Source: a bacterium
GTDB lineage: Bacteria > Bacteroidota > Bacteroidia > Bacteroidales > Muribaculaceae
Length of the DNA: 64,000 nucleotides
Assembly (NCBI GenBank): GCA_004563195.1
Contig: SFTJ01000009.1
Location: 28,815 to 92,814 of the forward strand
Reading direction: 5' to 3'
Notes under the pieces: generated by a model
Told to the model about the DNA's origin: nothing
Seen by the model: the letters and a program-made list of their open reading frames with translations, nothing else
Database searches by the model: none
In this document: piece after piece, positions 1-8,990 of the stretch
How positions within the stretch are numbered: position 1 is the stretch's first letter
How the letters are laid out: each line of letters opens with the position of its first letter
Translations under genes and position numbers: made by a program

Positions 1-326
1 TGCGTAAGCACAGGGATTTGAATGTAGGTGAGTTGCTTGTTGAACTGAAATGATGTGCCTTCATACTTCTCTTTCCAGCCGCGTTGCTCAATGTTGAATT
101 CGGCAATCAATCCGAAATTCTTCTCCTCTGCATATCGGAATGTGGCACCTATCATCAATCCGCCTTGCATATTCTGTGGCACAGATGGATTAAATGCCAA
201 TTTCGACATGGTGTAGCCACCCTTCGCACCAATTGCAATGTTTGGCTCATAATGGTTTTGTGCCGAAATTGCGATTGGGGCTAAAAGTGCTGAGATCAAT
301 AATATGATTTTATTTGTTATTCGCAT
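1..326 (-). CDS. PorT-like outer-membrane beta-barrel protein, 3' part cut by window edge
   Basis: The reading frame starts with ATG at 326 and stays open to the window edge, giving about 108 N-terminal residues. It opens with a clear signal peptide (MRITNKIILLISALLAPIAI, cleavage probably after ISA-Q). The following IAIGAKGGYTMSKL and GLIAEFNIEQRGWKE segments look like alternating beta strands of the small PorT / outer-membrane beta-barrel family of Bacteroidota. The start overlaps the stop of the upstream LysM gene as TAATG, so the two are probably translationally coupled. I infer an integral outer-membrane protein; its specific role is unknown. Family assignment rests only on the N-terminus. 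Confidence 0.75.
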   Translation of the reverse strand, partial: MRITNKIILLISALLAPIAISAQNHYEPNIAIGAKGGYTMSKLAFNPSVPQNMQGGLMIGATFRYAEEKNFGLIAEFNIEQRGWKEKYEGTSFQFNKQLTYIQIPVLT

Positions 327-2323
327 TATTTAATGATACTTTCTGTGGCTTTACTGCCATTAAAATGTACGAGTTCAACGCATTTGTTGATATATCCGCT
401 CCAGTTGCTGCTGCGTTGCAATTCAATGTCCATCTGCACGCCGTCGAAGTATTTCTGTGAGGTGGCAAATGAACCCTCGTTTGCTAATGTGGAGATGATA
501 TATGAGCCAAGGTCGAAGCCAAGTATGCCCAGTGATGGAGTAGTGGGAATCATGTATTCACCGTAGGCTGCCTTAAACTTATTCTTGATGTCGGCACCTC
601 TTTTATCGTTTGCAATGAAGAATCGTGAATACACATAGCTGTCAATTTTTTGTAAAGAGGCTTTCATACCCTTTGAAGCAAGGTATTCAGGGTGTCCGAG
701 CAAACAGATTTCACAGTCAAAGCGTTTTTCCTTTGCCTCAACAAGAGCATCGGAGATTTTGGTGAAGAACTGCTTTGTTGAAGATGTAGGGATAAACAAA
801 TAGTTTGTGCCTGGATCCATGAATGATGAAACGGTTTCAAAATCCAATGGATTGCTAACGTCGATAGTGTGCGACTTGATTTTGTGCGATTTAAGATGCT
901 GCTTCACATCTGAAATGATTTCAGCATCTTCACCGCTGGTGTCTCTCAAGAACACCACCTCGTAGTCTTTGAATTTGGTTGAAATCATTTCGTTCACAGT
1001 CGATGCCAAAAACGATGCTGGCATATTCAGCTGGATAATCATTGGGTTCGACGCATAGTCCTCGTTCTTTGAAGAGAAGCAGTTGATGATGCACACATTG
1101 TTTTTCTTGCCAAATTCGTTGCATCTTTCAAGTTGCTTAGGTTCGGATGGAGCGATAATCACGTCCATTTTTTTCATTACGTCTAATGCAAGAATGCTGT
1201 CGGTGACATTCAAATTGTTCTGAGTGTCGTAAACGTTGATATTTACTTTCTTGTTTGCGTTTTTGCCGATTGAGTCCACTGCCAATAAGAATCCGTTGTA
1301 GAAATCGGTGTAAAGGAAGGCTTGGCGTGGTGGGTTTTGCTTTTGAAGTTGGAATGGCAGAATGATGGCGATGTTGATTACTCCGTCAACTTTAGCCTTA
1401 TATGCTTTTTGGAAAATGTCGCCGAGTTGGTTGGCATAGGTTCGCTCCAGTTGCTTCTCTGTTGCATCGGTGCTATTCACAGTTCTGGTAGTGATACATT
1501 CTTTTGGAATATACACAGTCTTGCCTTTTTTCACTTTCTTCATGTCTGGGTTAGCGGCTTTCAGTTCTTCAACGCTTACGTTGTTCGCCTTAGCGATTGA
1601 TTCGTAAGTGTCGTTCTTCGCTGCCACATAACTCATCATCTGCTTCACATCTTTTTGGATAGTGATGTTGGTGGGTGTGTTGGGGATAATCTTGATTACA
1701 TCACCCTCGATAAAGTTGTTTGGATAAATACCAGGGTTGATGGCAAGCAGGTTTTCAATAGTGGTGTTGTACTGCCTAGCCACGCTATACATTGATTCTC
1801 CCTTTTGAATAGTGTGGAAAACTGCATTGCCTGTGGTACGAGTGCCCGCTGTGGTAGTTGCTGTTGTGGCGCTTCCTTGTTGGTTTACAGGGATGATGAT
1901 GTCGTCGCCTTCTTTGAGGTTGTTATAGCAGTTTGGGTTGGCAGCCACGATGTCGTCAACCGTCACGTTATAAATTCGGGCAATGCCGTAAAGGCTTTGT
2001 CCTTTTTTCACTTGATGCACCACTTTCTGTTTAGCGACTGTGACAGCGCCTTTCTTGTTGTCGGTGAAATCTGCAACAGGAAAAAACAGCAACTGCTTTT
2101 TAGTTACGCCTTGCGCCACAGAAGGGTTGTAAAGAATAATGTCTTCAACAGGGATTCCGAGTTTGTGCGAAATGCCGTTAAGAGTTTCTTTACCTTTTAC
2201 TTTATATAAATAATAAGATTCACCTCCCAGCACCTTTGTTGGAAGATTCAATTTTACTTTTGCTGATAGCGATGCGCACATAAGAATGCACATAAAAGTG
2301 AGTACATAACGTAACCTTTTCAT
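326..2323 (-). CDS. LysM repeat protein with periplasmic-binding-protein-like C-terminal domain
   Basis: This 665-residue exported protein has a signal peptide (MKRLRYVLTFMCILMCASLS). Four LysM peptidoglycan-binding repeats lie at roughly residues 37-82, 100-145, 168-212 and 228-272, each with the YxVKKGxSLYxIA...N pattern and a D/N-rich end. After a linker, residues of about 315-660 look like a type 1 periplasmic binding fold (INIAIILPFQ, FYNGFLLAVDSI, VNINVYDTQNN). That fold is known from amino-acid receptors and from LpoA-type synthase activators. I start at the ATG at 2323 because the in-frame extension upstream begins with TTG and would precede the signal peptide. The stop overlaps the start of the PorT-like gene. 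I infer a periplasmic peptidoglycan-anchored sensor or scaffold; no function can be assigned. Confidence 0.8.
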   Translation of the reverse strand: MKRLRYVLTFMCILMCASLSAKVKLNLPTKVLGGESYYLYKVKGKETLNGISHKLGIPVEDIILYNPSVAQGVTKKQLLFFPVADFTDNKKGAVTVAKQKVVHQVKKGQSLYGIARIYNVTVDDIVAANPNCYNNLKEGDDIIIPVNQQGSATTATTTAGTRTTGNAVFHTIQKGESMYSVARQYNTTIENLLAINPGIYPNNFIEGDVIKIIPNTPTNITIQKDVKQMMSYVAAKNDTYESIAKANNVSVEELKAANPDMKKVKKGKTVYIPKECITTRTVNSTDATEKQLERTYANQLGDIFQKAYKAKVDGVINIAIILPFQLQKQNPPRQAFLYTDFYNGFLLAVDSIGKNANKKVNINVYDTQNNLNVTDSILALDVMKKMDVIIAPSEPKQLERCNEFGKKNNVCIINCFSSKNEDYASNPMIIQLNMPASFLASTVNEMISTKFKDYEVVFLRDTSGEDAEIISDVKQHLKSHKIKSHTIDVSNPLDFETVSSFMDPGTNYLFIPTSSTKQFFTKISDALVEAKEKRFDCEICLLGHPEYLASKGMKASLQKIDSYVYSRFFIANDKRGADIKNKFKAAYGEYMIPTTPSLGILGFDLGSYIISTLANEGSFATSQKYFDGVQMDIELQRSSNWSGYINKCVELVHFNGSKATESIIK

Positions 2324-2390
2324 TTTATCAGTAATTATAGTTTGTAAGTCAATATTATGCAAAGATAAGAAAAATATTGATAGCTTTCTA

Positions 2391-4643
2391 TTAATTCAAA
2401 TTTTTAGGATTGACAACGCGCTCGCCAGTAAGTTTTGCCAACTCCTTTCTATATGTTGTTAATTCTTGTATCTTTTTGAGAATCTCAAATTGTCGATCGA
2501 TTGTTGCTGATTTCAGCTCAGTTTCCAATTGTGAAATCTTTATTTCAATGATGGTTAGCTTCCAGTTGAAGAGCGATGCAGAAACCAATGCCAACAGCCT
2601 TTGCGAATCCATGTGCTGAGAGAAAATCTCTGCATGGATTTTGCTGAGGCTGTGCTTTGGAAGGCAAATCTCATTCACAATCTCGCGAACATCGTCGTCG
2701 GGGTGTGAACTCAAATGCTTGAAAATGAAATTCTGACGATATTCCGAAATCTCATTTTCAAATTGAGCATCAACGGATTGTTTTGCCTCTTCCTCTTTCC
2801 TTTCAATCTCTGCCACATTACCCTCAAATGACGAGCGAAATTGCTCAATCTCCTGCGTGTATAATTGGTGCTTTTTCTCCTCTACCGATTGCATGAAGTT
2901 GCTGAAAGCCACGGTGAAATCGCTGAACAGTTCTTGACAAAGTTTGTATAGCTTTTGATACAGTGGAATGGTGAAGCGGTGGTTGTCGTCGGTGATCTCT
3001 TTTGTGAGCCATTCAATAACCGTGAGTTGCTCATATTCAAAAATGAATGAGCAGCCATATTTTACCATATATTGTATCACCTCATATTCGCATTTCTGCA
3101 AAGCGCTTTCGTGCGCGGATGGTTGTTGCTGAAATGATGGTGCAGGTTGAGGCACAGGTGGTTGCGTAGCAGGAACCTCTTGTGGATAACTTGCTGGAGG
3201 TATATTTACATCGAAGGGAGGAGGTGGAAGTGGATCACCTTGCCCAGATACTTCCACAGCAGTTGTAGCAGCTTCAGCCTTTCTTTTTGTATCAAGTTCT
3301 CGTTGTTTACGTTCTCTTTCTTCGTTTTTCCAATCTTCCTCTTTGATTTGCGCCCTGTATCTTTCTATTTGGTTGACAATCACACTTTCTGAAAGGTGGA
3401 ACTTGTTTACACACACTTGTGCGTAAACATTGCGAGTGATTTGGTTTGGAATGTTTGCCACAGAGCGTAACACCGATTCTATTGCCTTGGCTCTTGCTAT
3501 CGGGTCGCGCTCGCAGTCTTTCAGAAGCACATCGGTTTTGAAATCAATGAAGTCTTGTTCGTTTTGATTGATGTAATCAGTGATTTCTGATGCGCTATGG
3601 TTTTGTGCGAAACTGTCGGGGTCTTCGGGCGAGGGCAGAACCAGAACTTTGATATTCAGGTCTTGCTTGAGCAGCATGTCCACGCCCTTAATTGCCGCCT
3701 TGATGCCGGCCTCATCACCGTCGAACAGTTCAGTTACGTTGTTCGTGAGATTACGAATGGTGTAAATGTGCTCTTTGGTGAGTGCCGTGCCAGAGGTGGC
3801 AATCACATTCTTGAATCCTGCTTGGTGCATTGAAATCACATCGGCATAACCTTCCACAATAAAACATTTGTCAAGTTTGGCGATTTCACGCTTTGCTTGC
3901 GCCAACCCATAGATGGTTTTGCGCTTGTGGTAGATGGCTGATTCTGGGGAGTTGATGTATTTAGCGTGGTGATTATGTAGCGTTCTGCCGCCAAATGCCA
4001 CCACTTTTCCCGACTTGGTGAAGATGGGGAAAATCACCCTACCTTTAAATTTGTCGTACCAGTGTCCTCTGTCGTCTTTACCACAAAGCCCCACTTTTAT
4101 GAGCAGTTCCTCATTATAACCGGCTTTCACCGCCGCTTCATGCAAAGCGGTGGGCTTGTCGGGACTATATCCTAAATGGAAATTATGGATAGATTCGTCG
4201 CTGAAACCTCTTTCTCGAAAATAACTCAGGCCAATATCCAAACCCTCCTGTGATTCATGGAGCTGTTTTTCAAAGAAATTCATTGCAAACTCATTGATGA
4301 CGAACATGCTTTCCTGCTCGGATTGCTGTTGTCGTTCTTCATCGGTGATTTCTTTTTCTTGAATTTCGATGTGGTATTTTTTTGCAAGGTATCGCAGCGC
4401 TTCGGGATAGCTCATGTTCTCTATCTTCATAATAAAGTTCACTGGGCTACCTCCTTCTCCACAGCTAAAGCATTTGCAGAACCCTTTTGTGCGGGTAACA
4501 TAAAATGATGGCTTTCGGTCGTTGTGAAATGGGCATAAACCTACCCAGTTGGCACCTCTTTTTTTGAGGGCAACGTAATCACTTACCACATCAACAATAT
4601 CTGCGGCATCAAGAATTTTCTCAACAGTTTGGCGATCAATCAT
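2391..4643 (-). CDS. dnaG: DNA primase DnaG
   Basis: DnaG synthesises RNA primers for replication. The 750-residue product begins MIDRQTVEKILDAADIVDVV, the usual DnaG start. The CHC2 zinc finger follows (CPFH ... CKCFSC, about residues 38-65). The TOPRIM core has the acidic EGYAD motif near residue 265 (FIVEGYADVISMHQAG) and the downstream LFDGDEAG motif. A Pro/Gln-rich linker at about 455-510 (PPPPFDVNIPP...) separates the catalytic core from a C-terminal helical domain that should bind the helicase DnaB. The in-frame TTG at 4652 gives three more residues, but the ATG at 4643 matches the family. It has its own TAnnTTTG promoter and sits after the mutB terminator. Confidence 0.97.
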   Translation of the reverse strand: MIDRQTVEKILDAADIVDVVSDYVALKKRGANWVGLCPFHNDRKPSFYVTRTKGFCKCFSCGEGGSPVNFIMKIENMSYPEALRYLAKKYHIEIQEKEITDEERQQQSEQESMFVINEFAMNFFEKQLHESQEGLDIGLSYFRERGFSDESIHNFHLGYSPDKPTALHEAAVKAGYNEELLIKVGLCGKDDRGHWYDKFKGRVIFPIFTKSGKVVAFGGRTLHNHHAKYINSPESAIYHKRKTIYGLAQAKREIAKLDKCFIVEGYADVISMHQAGFKNVIATSGTALTKEHIYTIRNLTNNVTELFDGDEAGIKAAIKGVDMLLKQDLNIKVLVLPSPEDPDSFAQNHSASEITDYINQNEQDFIDFKTDVLLKDCERDPIARAKAIESVLRSVANIPNQITRNVYAQVCVNKFHLSESVIVNQIERYRAQIKEEDWKNEERERKQRELDTKRKAEAATTAVEVSGQGDPLPPPPFDVNIPPASYPQEVPATQPPVPQPAPSFQQQPSAHESALQKCEYEVIQYMVKYGCSFIFEYEQLTVIEWLTKEITDDNHRFTIPLYQKLYKLCQELFSDFTVAFSNFMQSVEEKKHQLYTQEIEQFRSSFEGNVAEIERKEEEAKQSVDAQFENEISEYRQNFIFKHLSSHPDDDVREIVNEICLPKHSLSKIHAEIFSQHMDSQRLLALVSASLFNWKLTIIEIKISQLETELKSATIDRQFEILKKIQELTTYRKELAKLTGERVVNPKNLN

Positions 4644-4670
4644 GTTTTTCAAATTGTCACTATAGTCTTA

Positions 4671-4678
4671 CAAAGTTA
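4671..4678 (-). promoter_or_regulatory. -7 element of dnaG promoter
   Basis: On the minus strand this reads TAACTTTG, an exact match to the Bacteroidota housekeeping -7 consensus TAnnTTTG, 28 bases before the dnaG start. No clear -33 TTTG is seen upstream. Confidence 0.5.
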
Positions 4679-4712
4679 CTAATTTTTCAAGGATTAATTA
4701 GTAAATAGGAAT

Positions 4713-4748
4713 GAAAAAAGTCCACACAGCGTTGTGCGGACTTTTTAA
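4713..4748 (-). terminator. Rho-independent terminator of mutA-mutB
   Basis: On the minus strand AAAAAGTCCGCACA and TGTGTGGACTTTTTT form a long hairpin with a CGC-centred loop, followed by a T run, about 20 bases after the mutB stop. Confidence 0.85.
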
Positions 4749-4768
4749 AGAATGATATGACGTGATTA

Positions 4769-6904
4769 TTATTCTTCGTTAAGAAGGATTTCCATCATGT
4801 TGATAGCCGACTTCATCACTGAAGTACCAGGGCCATAGATTGCAGCCACACCAGCCTTGTAGAGGAAGTCGTAGTCTTGTACAGGAATTACACCACCAGC
4901 AGTTACCATGATGTCTTCACGACCAAGTTTCTTCAATTCTGCAATTACAGCAGGAATCAAAGTCTTGTGACCAGCAGCAAGTGAAGAAACACCGAGGATG
5001 TTAACGTCGTTTTCAACTGCTTGCTTAGCTGATTCTTCTGGAGTTTGGAACAAAGGTCCCATATCCACATCGTAACCACAGTCGGCATAACCAGTAGCAC
5101 AAACCTTTGCACCACGGTCGTGACCGTCTTGACCCATTTTAGCAATCATAATACGTGGTTGACGACCATATTTCTGTGCAAACTTAGTAGTAAGTTCGCG
5201 AGCCTTTTCGAGGTCAGAGTTGTTGTTTGCTTCTGTAGAGTACACGCCTGAAATCACATTAACTTTTGCTTTATAACGGCCTACGATTTTTTCGCAAGCA
5301 TCAGAAATTTCACCGAGTGAAGCACGGTCCTTAGCAGCTTGTACAGCGAGAGCAAGGAGGTTGCCTTCACCAGTCTTTACGCAGTTAGTAAGAGCGTCGA
5401 GGTCGGCCTTAACCTTGTCGTTGTCACGCTCTTTGTAGAGCTTTTGAAGACCAGCAACTTGTTCGTTGCGCACTTCTGTGTTGTCGATTTCAAGAATATC
5501 GATTGGTGCTTCTTTTTCAAGTACGTATTTGTTAACGCCGATAATGGTTTGACGACCAGAGTCGATACGAGCTTGAGTACGAGCAGCTGCTTCTTCAATA
5601 CGCATTTTTGGCACACCGGTTTCAATAGCCTTTGCCATACCACCGAGCTTTTCAATTTCTTCGATGTGTGCCCATGCCTTGTGCACGAGTTCATCGGTGA
5701 GCTTTTCTACATAGTAAGAACCAGCCCATGGGTCGATGGCCTTGGTGATGAATGTTTCTTGTTGGATAAAGATCTGGGTGTTACGAGCAATACGAGCAGA
5801 GAAGTCGGTTGGAAGTGCGATAGCCTCATCAAGTGCGTTGGTGTGGAGTGATTGAGTGTGGCCTTGAGCAGCAGCCATAGCTTCAATACAAGTACGACCT
5901 ACGTTGTTGAATGGGTCTTGTGCAGTAAGTGACCAACCTGAAGTCTGGCTGTGTGTACGGAGCGACATTGATTTTGGGTTTTGAGCACCGAAGCTCTTTA
6001 CAATCTTTGCCCAAAGCAGACGACCAGCACGCATCTTAGCTACTTCAGTGAAGAAGTTCATTGAGATACCCCAGAAGAATGACAAACGTGGAGCGAAAGC
6101 GTCAACAGAAAGACCTGCGTTCACACCTGTGCGGATGTAGTCCATACCGTCGGCAAGAGTGTAAGCGAGCTCAATATCAGCGGTTGCACCAGCTTCTTGG
6201 ATGTGGTAACCAGAGATAGAGATACTGTTGAACTTAGGCATATTTTGTGAGGTGTACTCGAAAATGCTTGCGATGATGTCCATAGAGAATTTTGGAGGAT
6301 AGATATAGGTGTTACGCACCATGAATTCCTTCAAAATATCGTTTTGGATAGTACCTGCCATTTCTTCGAGTTTAGCGCCTTGTTCCAAACCTGCTACGAT
6401 GTAGAATGCGAGAATTGGAAGCACTGCACCGTTCATGGTCATAGACACTGACATCTTGTTCAATGGAATACCATCGAAAAGCACCTTCATGTCTTCAACT
6501 GAGCAGATAGACACACCAGCCTTACCCACATCACCAACCACGCGTTGGTTGTCGGCGTTGTAACCGCGGTGGGTTGGAAGGTCGAATGCTACTGACAGAC
6601 CTTTCTGACCAGAAGCCAAGTTACGGCGGTAGAATGCGTTAGATTCAGCTGCGGTAGAGAAACCAGCGTACTGACGTACAGTCCAAGGGCGGAATGGGTA
6701 CATCAAGCTGTAAGGGCCACCAAGGAATGGAGGAATACCAGCAACGAAATCAAGGTGTTCCAGACCTTCAAGGTCTTGGCGAGTATATACTGGCTTAATA
6801 TCGAGCAACTCGGCGTTTTTCCAAGGCTCAGCCAGTTTGAGAGGCTTGTGTTCTACATTGAAAGCCTCATTTGCGATATCTATATTTTTAAAATTTGGTC
6901 TCAT
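4769..6904 (-). CDS. mutB: Methylmalonyl-CoA mutase large (catalytic) subunit
   Basis: MutB interconverts succinyl-CoA and (R)-methylmalonyl-CoA using adenosylcobalamin, on the route from succinate to propionate in Bacteroidales fermentation. The 711-residue product has the TIM-barrel substrate domain (RPWTVRQYAGFSTAAESNAF, GLSVAFDLPTHRGYN). Its C-terminal B12-binding Rossmann domain carries the DxHxxG motif as DGHDRG near residue 592, whose His is the lower cobalt ligand, plus the GVSSLAAGH loop. It follows mutA by 8 bases, so the two subunits are co-transcribed and a terminator closes the unit. Codon use is typical of a highly expressed gene. No cobalamin riboswitch is visible upstream. Confidence 0.97.
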   Translation of the reverse strand: MRPNFKNIDIANEAFNVEHKPLKLAEPWKNAELLDIKPVYTRQDLEGLEHLDFVAGIPPFLGGPYSLMYPFRPWTVRQYAGFSTAAESNAFYRRNLASGQKGLSVAFDLPTHRGYNADNQRVVGDVGKAGVSICSVEDMKVLFDGIPLNKMSVSMTMNGAVLPILAFYIVAGLEQGAKLEEMAGTIQNDILKEFMVRNTYIYPPKFSMDIIASIFEYTSQNMPKFNSISISGYHIQEAGATADIELAYTLADGMDYIRTGVNAGLSVDAFAPRLSFFWGISMNFFTEVAKMRAGRLLWAKIVKSFGAQNPKSMSLRTHSQTSGWSLTAQDPFNNVGRTCIEAMAAAQGHTQSLHTNALDEAIALPTDFSARIARNTQIFIQQETFITKAIDPWAGSYYVEKLTDELVHKAWAHIEEIEKLGGMAKAIETGVPKMRIEEAAARTQARIDSGRQTIIGVNKYVLEKEAPIDILEIDNTEVRNEQVAGLQKLYKERDNDKVKADLDALTNCVKTGEGNLLALAVQAAKDRASLGEISDACEKIVGRYKAKVNVISGVYSTEANNNSDLEKARELTTKFAQKYGRQPRIMIAKMGQDGHDRGAKVCATGYADCGYDVDMGPLFQTPEESAKQAVENDVNILGVSSLAAGHKTLIPAVIAELKKLGREDIMVTAGGVIPVQDYDFLYKAGVAAIYGPGTSVMKSAINMMEILLNEE

Positions 6905-6912
6905 TGTCGTGA

Positions 6913-8745
6913 TTATTTTAAAAGTTTAGCATTGAAAGCCTTCAATGTTGAAAGAACATTGGTGCGAACGTTAATAAAGTTGGTTACACCCATAGCCTTA
7001 AATTCGTCGGTTTCAGGACCAGCGAGAACGAATTCTGCGCGGCCATCGAGAGCCTTGAGAGCGCCAGGGATTAATTCAGGATACTCAGCGTCGCTTGAGC
7101 AGAGAACTACAACATCAGCCTTAGCAGCCATAGCAGCTTCTACGCCTTCTTCTACGGTCTTGAAGCCGTTGTTGTCGATCAACTTGTAACCAGCGCAGCC
7201 GAAGAAGTTGTCGCTGAATTGAGCGCGAGCCAGACGCATTGCCAAGTTACCGATAGTGAGCATGAACACAACTGGAGTGTTGGCTGCTTCTTCGGTAGAT
7301 TGACGGAGGTCTTCGAATTGGCTTGCCAAACGCTTACTGTTAAGTACAGGAGCACCTTCTTCAGGAGCGCAGCTGCAACCGCAGCAGCAAGTGAGAGCCT
7401 TCTTGCCATCAGATACTTCGGTGAAGTTAGGGAATTGGTTGGTACCGAGAAGCTGTTCACGACGTTTAGCCACCTTGTCGAAACGTGCGTTAGCAGATTC
7501 GTTGATAGCGTTTGTCACATCATAGCTTTCAACAGCGGCCTTGAATCCACCCTTATCTTCGGTTTCGAGGAACAACTTCCAAGCCACTTGTGCGAGCGAC
7601 ATGGTGAGTTCTTCGATATAGTATGAACCACCAGCAGGGTCAACCACCTTGTCGAGGTGACTTTCTTCCTTGAGGAGGAGTTGCTGGTTGCGTGCGATAC
7701 GTTCGCTAAATTCGTCAGACTTCTTGTAAGGAGCGTCGAATGGAGTGACGGTGATTTCGTCAACTGATGCGAGAGCTGCCGACATAGCCTGAGTTTGTGA
7801 ACGGAGCATGTTTACGTATGAGTCAAACAAAGTTTGGCTGTAACGTGAAGTGGTTGCGTTCACCACCATCTTGCAAGCGCAGTCGCAAGCAGGGTTGTAT
7901 TGCTTCACGATTTGAGCCCAAAGCATACGTGCTGCACGGAATTTTGCCAATTCCATGAAATATACTGTTGAAACGCCCATGTTGAACTTGATGCGGTTTG
8001 CCACTTCGTCGGCGGTGAAACCTGCTTCGGTCAACTGTGCCATCCATTCGTTACCCCAAGAGAGCGCGTAACCGAGTTCTTGGTAAATGTATGCACCAGC
8101 GTTGCAAAGCATTTCGCTATCTACAGAGAGAACACGAAGTCCCTTAACTGGTGCCACAACCTTGAGAAGTTCAGCAGCTACCTGAGTCATGTCGTCAGAG
8201 AGCTTCTTGCCTTTCTTGAATGCAGCCTTGTAAGGGTTGAAGTCGATAGAACCAACAAACTTGTCGGCAGTACCCTTCTTTTCGAGGTATGCTACGAGAG
8301 CCTTAGCAAATTCTACAACGTGCTTAGGGCAAACGATGAAGTTTACTTGGGCGTATTCGGTGTAAACACCTTCAAGAAGTGTGTCGAGATCGAGATTTTC
8401 ACCCATTTTGAAACCTAAAGAGGTAATACCCTTGTTGAGAACGTCGAGTGCCTTAGCATTTGCTTCTTTCACGTCGGTAGCATCGATGTTTTGGCGGGTT
8501 TGCCAATCGTTGTTAGTGCGTGTACCACGAACATAAGGATACTCACTTGGGAGTGAATCAATTGTTTTGAAGTCCTTGATGTCCACTCCACGGTAAAGTG
8601 GCTGAACATTGAAACCTTCATTAGTTCGCCAAATCATTTTCTTATCGAAGTCAGCACCTTTCAGGTCAACTTCGGCCTTTGCTCTCCATTCTTCAGGAGA
8701 CACAGGAGAAAACATGTCGAACAATTTTTCTCTTTTTTCTGCCAT
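6913..8745 (-). CDS. mutA: Methylmalonyl-CoA mutase small subunit
   Basis: MutA is the non-catalytic partner of MutB in the heterodimeric mutase. The 610-residue product is homologous to MutB in the barrel part (NEGFNVQPLYRG, RIARNQQLLLKEESHLDKV, DPAGGSYYIEELT). Its C-terminal domain has no DxHxxG cobalamin motif, as expected for the beta subunit. An unusual cysteine cluster, TCCCGCSCAPEEG, lies at about residues 451-463 in the linker before the C-terminal domain. It is the first gene of the mutA-mutB operon, with a TAACTTTG promoter element about 75 bases upstream. Confidence 0.95.
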   Translation of the reverse strand: MAEKREKLFDMFSPVSPEEWRAKAEVDLKGADFDKKMIWRTNEGFNVQPLYRGVDIKDFKTIDSLPSEYPYVRGTRTNNDWQTRQNIDATDVKEANAKALDVLNKGITSLGFKMGENLDLDTLLEGVYTEYAQVNFIVCPKHVVEFAKALVAYLEKKGTADKFVGSIDFNPYKAAFKKGKKLSDDMTQVAAELLKVVAPVKGLRVLSVDSEMLCNAGAYIYQELGYALSWGNEWMAQLTEAGFTADEVANRIKFNMGVSTVYFMELAKFRAARMLWAQIVKQYNPACDCACKMVVNATTSRYSQTLFDSYVNMLRSQTQAMSAALASVDEITVTPFDAPYKKSDEFSERIARNQQLLLKEESHLDKVVDPAGGSYYIEELTMSLAQVAWKLFLETEDKGGFKAAVESYDVTNAINESANARFDKVAKRREQLLGTNQFPNFTEVSDGKKALTCCCGCSCAPEEGAPVLNSKRLASQFEDLRQSTEEAANTPVVFMLTIGNLAMRLARAQFSDNFFGCAGYKLIDNNGFKTVEEGVEAAMAAKADVVVLCSSDAEYPELIPGALKALDGRAEFVLAGPETDEFKAMGVTNFINVRTNVLSTLKAFNAKLLK

Positions 8746-8820
8746 AGCTTTAAAAATAAATTATATAGTAACTTAATAGTTGTTTTACTTCATCAGAAGA
8801 TTATCGTCTTTAAAAACATA

Positions 8821-8828
8821 CAAAGTTA
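8821..8828 (-). promoter_or_regulatory. -7 element of mutA-mutB promoter
   Basis: The minus strand reads TAACTTTG, matching TAnnTTTG, which predicts a leader of about 70 bases. No cobalamin box is recognisable in the leader. A -33 element is not clear. Confidence 0.5.
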
Positions 8829-8934
8829 TAAAGAATTATTGAATTAATTCCATAATAAGCGATGTTTTTATAGTATAAATTCCGTTAATTGTGGTAATTG
8901 TGGGAGGGGTAAACCAATAAATAAGGTGTAAAGA

Positions 8935-8968
8935 AAGCAGCACCGCGATTTTTTCGCAGTGCTGCTTC
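8935..8968 (-). terminator. Rho-independent terminator of pgk
   Basis: On the minus strand AAGCAGCACTGCGA and TCGCGGTGCTGCTT pair around an A-rich loop, followed by TCTTT, about 25 bases after the pgk stop. Confidence 0.8.
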
Positions 8969-8990
8969 ATAATTATATTTTGTGAACTAA

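Noticed and set aside
5339..5851. A 170-codon open frame on the plus strand inside mutB, and many similar antisense frames (for example 9732-10328, 15103-15627, 23442-24251).
   Set aside because: They lie wholly antisense to strongly supported conserved genes, have no plausible promoters and give low-complexity or Cys/Phe-rich products. They are shadows of codon bias.
8746..8934. Possible cobalamin riboswitch upstream of mutA.
   Set aside because: No B12-box-like sequence or multi-helix architecture is visible; the segment is AT-rich and holds an ordinary TAACTTTG promoter element.
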